In this document: positions 25,490 through 34,917 of the stretch, piece after piece
Position numbering within the stretch: the first letter of the stretch is position 1
Layout: the number at the start of each line of letters is the position of its first letter
NCBI RefSeq assembly: GCF_011492965.1
Contig: NZ_CP045121.1
Location: forward strand, 248,001 to 312,000
Direction of reading: 5' to 3'
Origin: Rubrobacter marinus
Lineage (GTDB): Bacteria > Actinomycetota > Rubrobacteria > Rubrobacterales > Rubrobacteraceae
DNA: 64,000 nucleotides
Translations under genes and position numbers: made by a program
The notes under the pieces: model-generated
The model's database searches: none
What the model was told of the DNA's origin: nothing
Seen by the model: only the letters and a program-made list of their open reading frames with translations

Positions 25490-26181
25490 GCGGGTTCGAC
25501 GGGGGGGAGGGAGGTTCGGCGCCGCTGGCGCTCATGATCGGGACCGTCGACGAGCCCGGCATCCTGCACGAGTTGACCCGCGTGATCTTCGAGCACGGGG
25601 CGAACATAACCTACGTCGACATCGCCGAGCGGCGCGAGAGGCACTCGACCGTCTACTTCGAGCTGGAGGACGTCTCGGCGGGTTCGGAGGCCGCGGAGGT
25701 GCTGCTCCGGGACCTCAAGGCCCTGCCCGTCGTGCGCGAGGTAGAACGGGCGCCGTCCTTCGCCAAGGTCTACGGCAAGAGGATCATCGTCGTCGGCGGC
25801 GGGGCCCAGGTGGGGCAGGTGGTGGTCGGCGCCGTCGCCGAGGCCGACCGCCACAACATCCGGGGGGAGAAGATCTCCGTGGACACCATCCCGCTCGTCG
25901 GCGAGGAGGACCTCGCCGCCGCCGCCCGCGCCGTCGCCCGCCTCCCGCGCGCCGTGGCCCTCGTCCTCGCCGGGGCCCTCATGGGCGGCGACGTCGCCCA
26001 GGCCGTCCGCGAGGTCCGCGAGAAGGGCATCATCGTCCTCTCCCTGAACATGGCCGGGAGCGTCCCCGACGCCGCCGACCTCGTCGTCAGCGATCCCGTG
26101 CAGTGCGGCGTGATGGCCGTCATGGCCGTCTCCTCCAGTGCCCGCTTCGACATCCGCCGCCAGACGGGCCGACGCTACTAG
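25480..26181 (+). CDS. ACT-domain protein with DUF5612-like C-terminal domain
   Basis: 233 residues. An N-terminal ACT domain (MIGTVDEPGILHELTRVIFE then HGANITYVDIAE, about residues 19-95) is a small-ligand sensor, usually for amino acids. A second domain begins IIVVGGGAQVGQVVVGAVAE (about 108) and continues ISVDTIPLVGEEDLAAAAR, VALVLAGALMGGDVAQ and SVPDAADLVVSDPVQ. This architecture matches archaeal/bacterial ACT proteins of unknown function that probably regulate amino-acid metabolism. ATG 25480 is used; GTG 25486, directly on a leader-peptide stop, is a possible alternative. It converges with the MetE-like gene. Confidence 0.82.
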   Translation: MPVSGFDGGEGGSAPLALMIGTVDEPGILHELTRVIFEHGANITYVDIAERRERHSTVYFELEDVSAGSEAAEVLLRDLKALPVVREVERAPSFAKVYGKRIIVVGGGAQVGQVVVGAVAEADRHNIRGEKISVDTIPLVGEEDLAAAARAVARLPRAVALVLAGALMGGDVAQAVREVREKGIIVLSLNMAGSVPDAADLVVSDPVQCGVMAVMAVSSSARFDIRRQTGRRY

Positions 26182-26195
26182 AGCCCTGTGGGCTC
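26181..26195. terminator. Small hairpin between convergent genes
   Basis: GAGCCC-TGT-GGGCTC gives a 6-bp stem with a 3-base loop, starting at the last base of the ACT gene stop and ending just before the MetE-like stop. It may act in both directions. It is weak and has no T-tract. Confidence 0.4.
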
Positions 26196-26196
26196 C

Positions 26197-27312
26197 TTAG
26201 CCCCAGACCTCCTCGGCGACCTCGACGATCAGGCGGAGCTTGGCCCATTGCTGCTCCTGGCTGAGGGCGTTGCCCTCGACGGTGGAGGAGAAGCCGCACT
26301 GGGGGGAGAGGCAGAGCTGGCCTATGTCGACAAACTGGCTTGCTTCTTCGATGCGGCGCTTGAGGGTGTCCTTGGATTCGAGCTCGCCGTGTTTGGTGGT
26401 GACGAGGCCGAGGACGACGGTCTTGCCCTCGGGGACGAAGCGTAGGGGTTCGAAGCCCCCCGAACGCGGGTCGTCGTACTCGAGGAAGAAGCCGTCGACG
26501 TCGAGCTCGCTGAAGAGGGCCTCGGCGACGAAGTCGTAGCCGCCCTCGGCGACCCAGGAGGAGCGGAAGTTGCCGCGGCACATGTGGGTGGTGACGGACA
26601 TGCCCTCGGGCCTTCCGGCCAGCGCGCGGTTTATGTTGCGGATGTAGGTCTCGTGCTGGTGCTCGGCGTCGCCGCCCAGGGAGACGATGTGCTCGCGCTG
26701 GCGCGGGTCGTTGAGGTAGGCGAGGCTCGTGTCGTCGAACTGGAGGTAGGCACAGCCTAAAGAGCCCAGAGCGCGGACCTCTTCGGCGTAGGCGGCGGTG
26801 AGGTCCTCCCAGAACGCTTCGAGGTCGGGGTAGACCTTCTCGTCTATGGCGGCGCGTCCGCCGCGGTAGTGGACCATGCTGGGGGAGGGGATGGTGAGCT
26901 TCGGGGTGGTGGAGTTCGCGGTCAGGGACTCGAGGTACTCGAAGTCCTCGCCGAAGATGGCCCGTTCGAGGCCGATCCTCCCCTTCACCTCGAGGGCGGC
27001 GGGGGTGAACTCGATGTCGCCCTCGGCGTTGTGGAACCGGACCTTCATGTCGCTGGGGGCCTTCTCGATCCCGTCCAGCTGGTACATGAAGTCCATGTGC
27101 CAGGAGGCGCGGCGGAACTCGCCGTCGGTGGCGGAGCGGAGCCCCACCTCCTCCTGCTTGCGCACCACGTCGCGGATGGCGTCGTCCTCGATGCCCCTGA
27201 GCTCCTCGGCCGGTATCCGCCCGGCGGCGAAGTCTTCGCGGGCGCGCAAGAGCTCCGGCGGGCGCAGCAGGCTTCCGACGTGGTCTGCACGGAACGGCGG
27301 CTTGTCGCGCAT
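26197..27312 (-). CDS. MetE-like (cobalamin-independent methionine synthase family) protein
   Basis: 371 residues, about half of MetE, so it represents the catalytic C-terminal domain only. It begins FRADHVGSLLRP, the typical start of this subfamily. Zinc ligands are His and Cys in TTHMCRGNFRS (about 245), Glu in FFLEYDDPRSG and Cys in LSPQCGFSS (about 340). YLQFDDTSLAYL supplies an active-site Asp. Members transfer methyl groups to homocysteine or other thiols; the methyl donor is unclear for the short forms. ATG 27312 has AAGGAGG upstream. Confidence 0.9.
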   Translation of the reverse strand: MRDKPPFRADHVGSLLRPPELLRAREDFAAGRIPAEELRGIEDDAIRDVVRKQEEVGLRSATDGEFRRASWHMDFMYQLDGIEKAPSDMKVRFHNAEGDIEFTPAALEVKGRIGLERAIFGEDFEYLESLTANSTTPKLTIPSPSMVHYRGGRAAIDEKVYPDLEAFWEDLTAAYAEEVRALGSLGCAYLQFDDTSLAYLNDPRQREHIVSLGGDAEHQHETYIRNINRALAGRPEGMSVTTHMCRGNFRSSWVAEGGYDFVAEALFSELDVDGFFLEYDDPRSGGFEPLRFVPEGKTVVLGLVTTKHGELESKDTLKRRIEEASQFVDIGQLCLSPQCGFSSTVEGNALSQEQQWAKLRLIVEVAEEVWG

Positions 27313-27418
27313 GAAAGGGACCCTCCTTGTAGCTTGACGAGATACCGCGGATTCTAGTGCTCGGAGAGACGCCGCGCCCGCGATGGAAGATCCCCCGTGG
27401 GCTTCCCGAGGTCCCGTC

Positions 27419-27898
27419 CTAGCGGACGCCCTTCTGGTGCTCCCACGCGTCGCGGGCCGCCTCTTCGGGGTCCAGGACGCCCCGGTAGCCGGCGACCCTG
27501 AAGCCCCTGGCCACGAGCACCCAGGCGTCGGAGGCGGTGGCGACCACCCGGTAGCCCTCCGGCAGGGGCGGCCACTCCGGCCTCTCCGTCTCGCCCCGGC
27601 CTCTCCTCGGGGTCCTGACGCCCCCGCGCGTGCCCGCGGGCGCCGGGGGGACGGGCCTCTCCTCTTGCGGGGGCTCTTCGGGCGACGGGGCCGCGGCCTC
27701 CGAGCTCGGCCCCACCATCCCGGCGAGGAACATCAGGACGTCGTCCCTGCGGGAGAGCTCGCGGCGCAGGTGGGTCACCTGGCTCTTGAGCTCGGCGATG
27801 GTGCGGTCTCTCGTCTCCGGGGCTTCGCGGTCGGACCCGTGCTTGCCGTGCCTGCGGGCCTGCAGGTCGAACGCGACGTTGTTCTCGTTGGGTTGCAT
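27419..27898 (-). CDS. Hypothetical protein with a short coiled coil
   Basis: 159 residues from ATG 27898. It begins MQPNENNVAFDLQARRHGKH, continues with a helical TIAELKSQVTHLRRELSRRD (about 32-51; a heptad pattern) and a proline-rich linker (PSPEEPPQEERPVPPAP). The C-terminal part is ordered: YRVVATASDAWVLVARGFRV then AGYRGVLDPEEAARDAWEHQ. A longer frame to 27949 is possible. No family is recognised, and no membrane segment is present. The coiled-coil plus linker plus small domain suggests an adaptor, which is a guess. Confidence 0.6.
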   Translation of the reverse strand: MQPNENNVAFDLQARRHGKHGSDREAPETRDRTIAELKSQVTHLRRELSRRDDVLMFLAGMVGPSSEAAAPSPEEPPQEERPVPPAPAGTRGGVRTPRRGRGETERPEWPPLPEGYRVVATASDAWVLVARGFRVAGYRGVLDPEEAARDAWEHQKGVR

Positions 27899-28201
27899 GA
27901 CGGGATAGCGTAGAACACTTCCGCCCCCCCGGACAGCCCGATTTCTCACGTACTCAAGATGTTGAGGTGGCCCGGGCAGGCCCCCCTAGCTCTTCGCGGC
28001 GGGCACCGCGAAGGCGGTGGCGAACGCGACGGCGCTCGCGGAGAGCCCGAGGCGGCGCGGCGGCGACGCTGAAGCGGCGCTCGAGGCCCGGGAGCCCCGG
28101 GGGCTACGGCTCGCAGTTCGGCACGTGAGCGGCCGAAGCGGAGCATCGTCCGTAAGCAGGGACGCGCGGGGAGGAGTTCGGTACGAGCGATCCCGGTCGG
28201 G
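27899..28201. other. Intergenic region, nothing definite
   Basis: 303 bases. On the minus strand an open frame follows the stop of the small membrane gene at 28202 and ends at 27986 with a hydrophobic tail (LGLSASAVAFATAFAVPAAK), but I find no start codon with a ribosome site. It may be a remnant. Nothing else is recognised. Confidence 0.3.
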
Positions 28202-28342
28202 CTATTGCTGGATGGACTCCACCAGGCGATCCGTGACCACCGTGGTCACGCGTTCTACGAGCTGCAAGAACAGGGCGCCGTCGTTGGCGACGAAAAGAAA
28301 GTAGAGGGCTCCGAGCGCCAGTATGGGGCCGACGAGTTTCAC
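28202..28342 (-). CDS. Small single-pass membrane peptide (46 residues)
   Basis: GTG 28342 is preceded by GGAGGAAAC at good spacing. The peptide has one hydrophobic segment (LVGPILALGALYFLFVAN) and an amphipathic C-terminal half ending TDRLVESIQQ. It is too short for common gene finders. It is divergent from typA with about 290 bases between starts. The role is unknown; small membrane peptides of this size often modulate larger membrane proteins. Confidence 0.5.
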   Translation of the reverse strand: MKLVGPILALGALYFLFVANDGALFLQLVERVTTVVTDRLVESIQQ

Positions 28343-28633
28343 CGTTTCCTCCGGGGTTATGGGATGGGCGTGAGCAATGATAATGCTTTGGGGGCGAAAT
28401 ACGGGCCCGGAGAGCCCGATCGGGGGTCGTTCGTGGCTCGTTGCGCAGAAGATCCGGGGCCGCGACCTCTCGGAGCGGCAGAAACATGCCCGGAAGGCCG
28501 ATGCTCGGCACATCGTGCGGTAGAATAATCCCTTGTACGGTCGCATAGGGCGGCCTTTTCTATTGCCTTGATTCCGACGCACGCGGTCTTGCAAGGCGCC
28601 AGGGACCAGCAAGGATCGGGTCAGGAGATTCTC

Positions 28634-30418
28634 ATGGAATACCGCAACATTGCCATCATCGCGCACGTCGACCACGGGAAGACGACCCTCGTGGACGGGA
28701 TGCTCACGCAGACCATGGAGCTCGGGCACGGGCAGGAGATCGCCGAGCGCGCCATGGACTCGAACGTCCTGGAGAGGGAGCGGGGCATCACGATCCTCTC
28801 CAAGAACACCGCCGTCGAGTATGGGGGCGTCAAGATCAACATCGTCGACACCCCGGGCCACGCGGACTTCGGCGGCGAGGTCGAGCGCGTCCTCGGGATG
28901 GTCGACGGCTGCCTCCTCCTCGTGGACGCGGCCGAGGGCCCGATGCCGCAGACGCGCTTCGTCTTGCGCAAGGCCCTTCAACTCGGGCTCAAGCCGATCG
29001 TCGTGGTCAACAAGATCGACCGGCAGGATGCCCGGCCCGAGGAGGTCGTGGACCTGACGTTCGACCTCATGGCCGAGCTCGGGGCCTCCGACGAGCAGCT
29101 GGATTTCCCGATCCTGTACGCCGTCGCGCGCGAGGGGAAGGCTTACGGGGACCTGGACGACCCGCAGGACGACATGCAGGAGCTCTTCGAGACGATCCTG
29201 TGGCAGATCCCGGCGCCCGAGGTGGCGCTGGAGGAGCCGTTCCAGATGGTCGTCGCGAACCTGGACTACTCGGACTACCTGGGGCGAATCGTGGTCGGGC
29301 GCGTCAGGCGCGGCAGGGTCAGGCGCGGGGAGTCGGTCAACCTGATCCACAAGGACGGCACGATGACGAGGACGCGCGTGGCGCAGCCGTTCACGCACCT
29401 CGGGCTGAAGCGGATCGAGGCCGAGGAGGTCGGCGCGGGCGACATCGTGGCGCTCTCGGGGATCGAGGACGCCCAGATCGGGGAGACGGTGGCGGACCTC
29501 GAGGACCCGAAGGCGCTCCCGATCATCACGGTCGACGAGCCGACGGTGAGCATGGTCTTCCAGCCGAACACCTCGCCGTTCGCCGGCAAGGAGGGCAAGT
29601 ACGTCACGAGCCGCCACCTCGCCGACCGCCTGAGGCGCGAGGTCCAGACCAACGTCTCCCTGCGCGTCGAGGAGCTCAAGCCCGACGAGTTCCAGGTCTC
29701 GGGGAGGGGCGAGCTTCACCTCTCCATCCTGCTGGAGACGATGCGCCGGGAGGGGTACGAGGTTCAGGTCTCGGCGCCCGAGGTCATCACGCGCGAGATC
29801 GACGGCAAGAAGCACGAGCCGGTGGAGCACCTCGTGATCGACGTGCCCGAGGAGTTCGCATCTAGCGTGATCGGGGTCTTGAGCAGCCGCCGGGGGAACC
29901 TCTTGAATATGGAGATGCAGGGGAGCCGGACGCGGGTCGAGTTCAGGATCCCGTCGCGCGCCCTCTTCGGGTTCCGCACGCAGTTTCTCTCGATGACGCA
30001 GGGGACGGGGATCATGAACCACGTCTTCGACGGCTACGCGCCGTGGGCGGGCGAGTTCAAGACGCGCCAGAACGGCTCTCTCGTGGCGTCGGAGGCCGGC
30101 AGCGCCTTCGCGTACTCCATCTGGAAGCTCCAGGACCGCGGCAGCTTCTTTATCACGCCGGCGACCGAGGTCTACGTCGGGATGGTCGTCGGCGAGCACG
30201 CCCGCGAGCAGGACCTGAACGTGAACGTGTGCAAGAACAAGAAGCTGACGAACGTCCGCTCGGCCGGGGCCGACGACGCGTTGAACCTGACGCCGCCGCG
30301 CAAGATGAGCCTGGAGGACGCCCTGGAGTACATCGGCGGCGACGAGCTCGTGGAGATAACCCCCGCCTCCATCCGCCTGCGCAAGAAGGTCCTTGAGCCC
30401 GGCATGCGCAAGAAGTAG
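28634..30418 (+). CDS. typA: Ribosome-associated GTPase TypA/BipA
   Basis: 594 residues, full length for the family. GTPase motifs: AHVDHGKTT (G1, about 12), [10 protein letters not shown] (switch I), [14 protein letters not shown] (G3) and NKIDR (G4). EF-G-like domains II, III and V and the TypA-specific C-terminal domain ([20 protein letters not shown], then [10 protein letters not shown]) follow. TypA binds the ribosome, helps 50S assembly and stress adaptation. ATG 28634 has CAGGAG upstream; the longer frame to 28568 adds an unrelated sequence. A TAGAATAAT -10 candidate lies near 28522. Confidence 0.97.
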   Translation: MEYRNIAIIAHVDHGKTTLVDGMLTQTMELGHGQEIAERAMDSNVLERERGITILSKNTAVEYGGVKINIVDTPGHADFGGEVERVLGMVDGCLLLVDAAEGPMPQTRFVLRKALQLGLKPIVVVNKIDRQDARPEEVVDLTFDLMAELGASDEQLDFPILYAVAREGKAYGDLDDPQDDMQELFETILWQIPAPEVALEEPFQMVVANLDYSDYLGRIVVGRVRRGRVRRGESVNLIHKDGTMTRTRVAQPFTHLGLKRIEAEEVGAGDIVALSGIEDAQIGETVADLEDPKALPIITVDEPTVSMVFQPNTSPFAGKEGKYVTSRHLADRLRREVQTNVSLRVEELKPDEFQVSGRGELHLSILLETMRREGYEVQVSAPEVITREIDGKKHEPVEHLVIDVPEEFASSVIGVLSSRRGNLLNMEMQGSRTRVEFRIPSRALFGFRTQFLSMTQGTGIMNHVFDGYAPWAGEFKTRQNGSLVASEAGSAFAYSIWKLQDRGSFFITPATEVYVGMVVGEHAREQDLNVNVCKNKKLTNVRSAGADDALNLTPPRKMSLEDALEYIGGDELVEITPASIRLRKKVLEPGMRKK

Positions 30419-30511
30419 CCTCCCGCGGCCGAGCACCCCTCGCGGGGCGCGTATGGTCTACAATCGGTCTCCCCGCGGTTCTCCGAGAGGCATCAGGGAG
30501 AGGGAGGAAAG

Positions 30512-31009
30512 ATGGTGGAGCACCCGGTCCGCCGGGACGATTCGGGCATCCCGTCGGACCCGGCGCGCGTGGACGAGACGGGCCGCAGGCCGATACGGGT
30601 GATCGGCCTGCTCCTCTTGCTGCAGGCGGCGGGGCTTGCGGGCGTCGTCCTCTACGAGCTGTCGCGGGTCGATTGGCGCCGTCTGGACCCCGAGTCGCCG
30701 TCCGCGCGGGCGATCGGGGCGGCGACCTCCCTGTTGTTCGCGCCGCCCGCCGTACTGGCGCTTCTGGCGGCTCTGGGCTTCCTGTTTCTGTCGCGTCGCG
30801 GCTGGATCCTGGCCGCGCTCTCGCAGGGGACGAGCCTCGCGATCTGCCTCTGGCTCTACACCGAAACGGCGCCGCTCTACGTCTACGGGGTGATGGTCTA
30901 CTGCATCTTGATGGTTCTGTACCTGAACTCCCACGACGTGCGGGTGGTCTTTCATCATCCCGGGCGGGAGGACGTGGGACCGGCTTCCGGGGCGTCGAGC
31001 GATGACTGA
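30512..31009 (+). CDS. Hypothetical four-helix membrane protein
   Basis: 165 residues. Four hydrophobic segments are at about 28-50 (VIGLLLLLQAAGLAGVVLYE), 70-95 (LLFAPPAVLALLAALGFLFL), 100-118 and 120-140 (YVYGVMVYCILMVLYLNSHD). The C-terminus is charged. No family recognised. AGGGAGGAAAG precedes ATG 30512 and TACAAT (about 30457) may be its -10 box. Its 3' end overlaps the Vps62-like gene by 8 bases, so the two form an operon. Confidence 0.7.
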   Translation: MVEHPVRRDDSGIPSDPARVDETGRRPIRVIGLLLLLQAAGLAGVVLYELSRVDWRRLDPESPSARAIGAATSLLFAPPAVLALLAALGFLFLSRRGWILAALSQGTSLAICLWLYTETAPLYVYGVMVYCILMVLYLNSHDVRVVFHHPGREDVGPASGASSDD

Positions 31010-32861
31010 GGCCGGCGGGGATCTCGCCCTGCTGAGGCGCTTCGAGCCCGTCGTCCGTTCCACGAGCGGAGACAAGTTCTACCCGATGGACGTCGAGCCT
31101 TACGTGCGGGCTTGCAGCCTCTGGGTCAAGCGGCCCGGCGAAGAGGCGGTCTGCGTGACCCCGGCCGGGGAGCTGACCCTGGAGCGGCTCCCGCAGCAGA
31201 CCGTCGACGGGTTCGGGGCCGTCCACTTTCTTCGTTTCGCCGATCCTCGCAGCGAGGAGGGGCCGATCTCGCCCCTCACGCCCCTCCGCAGGGGCGCCGG
31301 GCTGAGGAAGACGCGCAAGGCCTTTCGCGCCGGGCGGAGCCGGCTGGCGCGCGTCGGGTACTTCTCCCGCATCATGGACGCCCTGTACTCCATCGTGCTG
31401 CTCGCCCGGGGACGGGTGCCGGGAGAGGCCGCGTCGCTCGCGGCGTCGCGCTACGAGCGCATCATGGAGGAGGAGGGCGAGCACTACCGTTACCACGGCC
31501 GGGTGTTCCGCCAGGACGACTGGGTGGTCCTGCAATACTGGTTCTTCTACCCGTTCAACGACTGGCGCTCCGGGTTCTTCGGGGCGAACGACCACGAGGC
31601 CGACTGGGAGTCGGTCTCCGTCTACCTCTCCGAACCGGAAGGGGAGGCACGCCCGGAATGGGTAGCTTATGCCTCCCACGAATACTCCGGCGACGACCTC
31701 CGGCGCCGGTGGGACGATCCGGAGCTGGAGAAGGTCGGGGAGCATCCGGTGGTCTACGTCGGAGCCGGTTCCCACGCCAGCTTCTACGTCGCGGGCGAGT
31801 ACCTGACCGAGGTGCGTCTCCCCCTACCGGCGTTGCCCGCCAGGGCCGCGATCGCCGTGCGGTCTTTCTGGAGGGAGAAGATGCGCCAGTACGCGGGGTT
31901 CGGGGGACGATCTAGGCCGAACGAGGGAGGCGGGTACCTGCGCATCCCCTTCGTGGATTACGCGCGTGGCGACGGCCTGACGATCGGGGAGGGCGGGGAC
32001 GAGGCCTGGGATCCCCCGCGGGTACTCACCGAGCCGCTGCCGGGCTGGGTCTCCGGGTACCGGGGGCTGTGGGGGCTCTACACGCGGGACCCCTTCGAGG
32101 GCGAGGACGCCCCCTCGGGCCCGATGTACAACCGCGACGAGAGCCCGCGCCGCGCCTGGTACGACCCGGTCGGGTGGGCCGGTCTCGACAAGGTGCCCAC
32201 CTCGGCCGGGGAGCTGAGGACCGCCCTGGAGAGGCGAGCGGAGATCGAGTCGCGGTGCGCCGCCCTCCGCGCGGAGATCGAAGAGAAGAGCCGGAAGCTC
32301 AAGGGGCTCGGGGTGGAGGTCGCGGCGATGAGGGACAGGTCCCACCTCGACGCATCGTACGAGGACCGCATGAGGCAGACGGGGGAGCTCTCCGGCGAGA
32401 TCAAACGGCTCCGGGCGCGGCTGGCCGCCGATATGGACGTCCGGGAGTCGCTCGGGGAGTACGCCGGACGGTTGAGGGCGGGCGAGCGCGGTCCCGCACG
32501 CGCCCACCTCTCCCGCCCGCACGCGCCCGCCTCCGACGCCGACCTGCGCGCCGGTCGGGTGGCCGAGGTGTGGGCCGCCGCGAGCGTGGGGCTCATGCTC
32601 GTCGCCCTCGTCTTGATAGTGATCCAGGCGCGCCAGCACCTCACCGCGGGGCTCGTCGCGGGCGTGGCGGTGTTCGCGTTCGTCGAGGCCGGCTTCAGGC
32701 GCCGGCTCACCAACCTCTTGAGCAGCGCGAACATCGGCCTCGCGGTGGTCGCCGCGCTCATCGTCGTCTACGAGTTCTTCTGGCCTCTCGTGGTCCTCGC
32801 CGTGCTCGCCGTCGGCGCCTACGTCCTGTGGGACAACCTCCGGGAGCTCCGCCGCAGGTGA
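31002..32861 (+). CDS. Vps62-like domain protein with coiled coil and C-terminal membrane segments
   Basis: 619 residues. The central soluble part (about 150-270) reads WVVLQYWFFYPFNDWRSGFF, ANDHEADWESVSVYL and PVVYVGAGSHASFY, as in Vps62/DUF946-type domains, which are eukaryotic vacuolar-sorting relatives of unknown activity. Residues about 405-495 form a long charged helix (ALERRAEIESRCAALRAEIE and following), probably coiled coil. Four hydrophobic segments end the protein (VGLMLVALVLIVIQ, LVAGVAVFAFVEAGF, IGLAVVAALIVVYEFFWPL, VVLAVLAVGAYVLWDN). ATG 31002 lies inside the end of the upstream gene. An envelope-associated role is inferred. Confidence 0.72.
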   Translation: MTEAGGDLALLRRFEPVVRSTSGDKFYPMDVEPYVRACSLWVKRPGEEAVCVTPAGELTLERLPQQTVDGFGAVHFLRFADPRSEEGPISPLTPLRRGAGLRKTRKAFRAGRSRLARVGYFSRIMDALYSIVLLARGRVPGEAASLAASRYERIMEEEGEHYRYHGRVFRQDDWVVLQYWFFYPFNDWRSGFFGANDHEADWESVSVYLSEPEGEARPEWVAYASHEYSGDDLRRRWDDPELEKVGEHPVVYVGAGSHASFYVAGEYLTEVRLPLPALPARAAIAVRSFWREKMRQYAGFGGRSRPNEGGGYLRIPFVDYARGDGLTIGEGGDEAWDPPRVLTEPLPGWVSGYRGLWGLYTRDPFEGEDAPSGPMYNRDESPRRAWYDPVGWAGLDKVPTSAGELRTALERRAEIESRCAALRAEIEEKSRKLKGLGVEVAAMRDRSHLDASYEDRMRQTGELSGEIKRLRARLAADMDVRESLGEYAGRLRAGERGPARAHLSRPHAPASDADLRAGRVAEVWAAASVGLMLVALVLIVIQARQHLTAGLVAGVAVFAFVEAGFRRRLTNLLSSANIGLAVVAALIVVYEFFWPLVVLAVLAVGAYVLWDNLRELRRR

Positions 32862-32946
32862 GCCGCCTCCCGACGCGCGCGTCTCCGGTGTCGGGCAGGG
32901 CGCTCGCGGGTATGGGCCGTGGTAACCGAACACTCCGGGAGGATGC

Positions 32947-33435
32947 ATGGCGCGCTACACGATGCGACAGCGGCTCGTCTCCATAGGCGAGGATTTCGAC
33001 ATCACCGACGAGGCCGGAAGACCGGTCTACAAGGTCGACGGCAAGGTCATGAGGCTGCGCGAGACGTTCGTGATCGAGGACATGCGGGGCCGCGAGGTGG
33101 CCACGATCCGCGAGAAGAAGCTCGCCCTGCGCGAGAGCATGAACATCCTGCGCGGGGGCTCGACGATCGCCACCATCCGCAAGGCGCGTTTCGCGCCCTT
33201 CCGCCACAAGTTCTCCATAGACGTGGCGGGCGGCGTCGACCTGACCGCCCAGGGAGACATCCTGCACCACGAGTACGCCATCAGCCGCCAGGGCGACCCC
33301 GTCGCCCGCATATCCAAGCACCGGCTCACCATGAGCGACACCTACAGCGTCGACGTCCTCCCGGGCGAGGACGACGGCCTCGTCCTCGCGGTGGCCGTCG
33401 CGATCGACGAGATGGCCCACGACTCGGACGACTAG
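32947..33435 (+). CDS. LURP-one-related (tubby-like) protein
   Basis: 162 residues beginning MARYTMRQRLVSIGEDFDIT, followed by DEAGRPVYKVDGKVMRLRET and FVIEDMRGREVATIREKKL. The tandem beta hairpins with R-E-T-F-V-I-E-D and a final DTYSVDVLPGEDDGLVLAVA are the LURP-one/scramblase-like fold. In plants it is linked to pathogen response; in bacteria the role is unknown, possibly lipid or membrane binding. GGGAGGATGC precedes the start. It follows the Vps62-like gene by 85 bases and may be part of the same cluster. Confidence 0.85.
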   Translation: MARYTMRQRLVSIGEDFDITDEAGRPVYKVDGKVMRLRETFVIEDMRGREVATIREKKLALRESMNILRGGSTIATIRKARFAPFRHKFSIDVAGGVDLTAQGDILHHEYAISRQGDPVARISKHRLTMSDTYSVDVLPGEDDGLVLAVAVAIDEMAHDSDD

Positions 33436-33648
33436 AAGCCCGAGCCCCGGCTCGCGCGGAGCCTTCCACAGGCCGCAGGGCACGTCTTCCGGGTAGCCCA
33501 TAGCGCCGATGCGTCATGGAGCGGCCCGAAGAGGCGCGCGAGTGGGCTCTCCCGGAGCGCTTCGTGCCCTTGCGAGGTAGGGGTAGATTTCGTCCTCTGC
33601 GGGTACGGAGCGGCGACGGGCGCTTCGGTGCGATCGAACGACGAAGGG

Positions 33649-33789
33649 ATGCGCATGTTCTGGACGAGGCGGGGCAACACCAGGTTCGGCTGCGTAGTGG
33701 TGCCCTGCGGGTGCCTCGTGTCGCCGCTCTTGCTGGTACCGGGGGCGGTGCTCGCGTACGAGGTGCGCCGCCGCGGTATCGGAGGGTAG
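33649..33789 (+). CDS. Small membrane peptide (46 residues)
   Basis: ATG 33649 (or 33655) opens a frame reading RMFWTRRGNTRFGCVVVPCG and CLVSPLLLVPGAVLAYEVRR, one hydrophobic segment with Cys-x-x-Cys-Gly-Cys. ACGAAGGG precedes it. It lies between the LURP-one gene and the sulfotransferase. No family is recognised; the start is uncertain. Confidence 0.45.
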   Translation: MRMFWTRRGNTRFGCVVVPCGCLVSPLLLVPGAVLAYEVRRRGIGG

Positions 33790-33838
33790 GGCGGTGGAGG
33801 CGAGGCCGGCCGCTCGAGCCCGGCTTCGCGCCTGAGGG

Positions 33839-34882
33839 ATGCCGTTCCCCGATTTCCTCATCATAGGGGCGCAGAAGGCGGGCACGAGCTGGCTGGCCTC
33901 GAACCTGTCCCGCCACCCCGACGTGTGGACGCCGCCGCTGAAGGAGATCCACTACTTCGACCAGAGAGCCAAGGAACCGCCGTTCGTCGTCTCGCTGATG
34001 AGGCTCTGCCGCACGGGGTACACCGACGAGGACTGGTACCCCTGGTACTGGCGGAACCAGTCGAAGCGCCTCTTGCGGAGCATCCTTCGCCGATCCGGGA
34101 GGAAGCCCGAGCCGGGAACCCTGTCGTGGGCGCTCAAGTTCCTCTCCCTCCCGCCCTCCGATAGATGGTACGCCTCCCTTTTCGAGGAGGGCGGCGGCAG
34201 GAAGACCGGAGAGGCGACCCCGGAGTACGCGATCCTCGAAGAAGCGGAGGTCGCCCGCGTCCACGAGCTCATGCCGGACGCCAGGATCGTCTTCTTCATG
34301 CGCAACCCCATAGAGAGGCTCTACTCCTCAGCGCTGATGCGCCTCAGGCACCTGGCAGAGATGGGGAGGGAGACGGAGGCCGACGACCGGTTCTTCGAGC
34401 GCTTCTTCCGGGAGCCCGAAGTGGTCGCCGAGACGAAGTACCTCCGGAGCCTCGAGAGGTGGCGGCGCTTCTACGGGACGAGCAGATCTTCGTCGGGTTC
34501 CTCGAAGACGTCCACCTCCACCCGACCGTCTGCTGCAACGCCTCTACTCGTTTCTCGGGTAGATCCCGCCCGCGCCCTGCCGGTCGAGAGGCGCAAGGTC
34601 AACGCCGCGCACCGCGAGACCATGCCCACTCCTCTGGCCGTCCACCTGGCCCTCGCCTACCGCGAAGACCTGCAACTCCTGAGCGCGCGCTTCGGCGGCT
34701 ACGCAAGCTTCTGGCTCCACTGCGCCGAGAAGCTGACGAGCAACCCCCCGGACGAAGAGACGTTGCCGTACCCGTTGTGGGAGTCGTGGCTGTGGGACGA
34801 ATGGAAGAAGGGGCGCGGCCCGGCCGGACCCACGGAGACGGGGAAGAGCGAGGTCCAGAGCCGAGCCCTGGCCCCGTCTTGA
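33839..34882 (+). CDS. Sulfotransferase with three compensating frameshifts
   Basis: The PAPS-binding loop is IIGAQKAGTSWLASNL (residues 8-23), and the second PAPS motif FFMRNPIERLYSSAL is at about 150-164. The stretch about 34475-34560 reads as nonsense in frame 1 but as IFVGFLEDVHLHP and then RLLQRLYSFLG in the other two frames. Restoring one base in GGG 34475-34477, CCC 34521-34523 and GGG 34557-34559 yields a continuous 348-residue enzyme. Because three single losses add up to a codon, the ends stay in frame and the damage is easy to miss. Function: transfer of sulfate from PAPS to an unknown carbohydrate, lipid or small molecule. Confidence 0.85.
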   Translation: MPFPDFLIIGAQKAGTSWLASNLSRHPDVWTPPLKEIHYFDQRAKEPPFVVSLMRLCRTGYTDEDWYPWYWRNQSKRLLRSILRRSGRKPEPGTLSWALKFLSLPPSDRWYASLFEEGGGRKTGEATPEYAILEEAEVARVHELMPDARIVFFMRNPIERLYSSALMRLRHLAEMGRETEADDRFFERFFREPEVVAETKYLRSLERWRRFYGTSRSSSGSSKTSTSTRPSAATPLLVSRVDPARALPVERRKVNAAHRETMPTPLAVHLALAYREDLQLLSARFGGYASFWLHCAEKLTSNPPDEETLPYPLWESWLWDEWKKGRGPAGPTETGKSEVQSRALAPS

Positions 34883-34917
34883 CTTCGAGTAGCGGCAGCT
34901 TGTCCTGGCTTCTTTGA

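Noticed and set aside
28202..30436. 744-residue minus-strand ORF over typA
   Set aside because: Antisense shadow of a well conserved gene; only its last 46 codons, outside typA, look like a real peptide.
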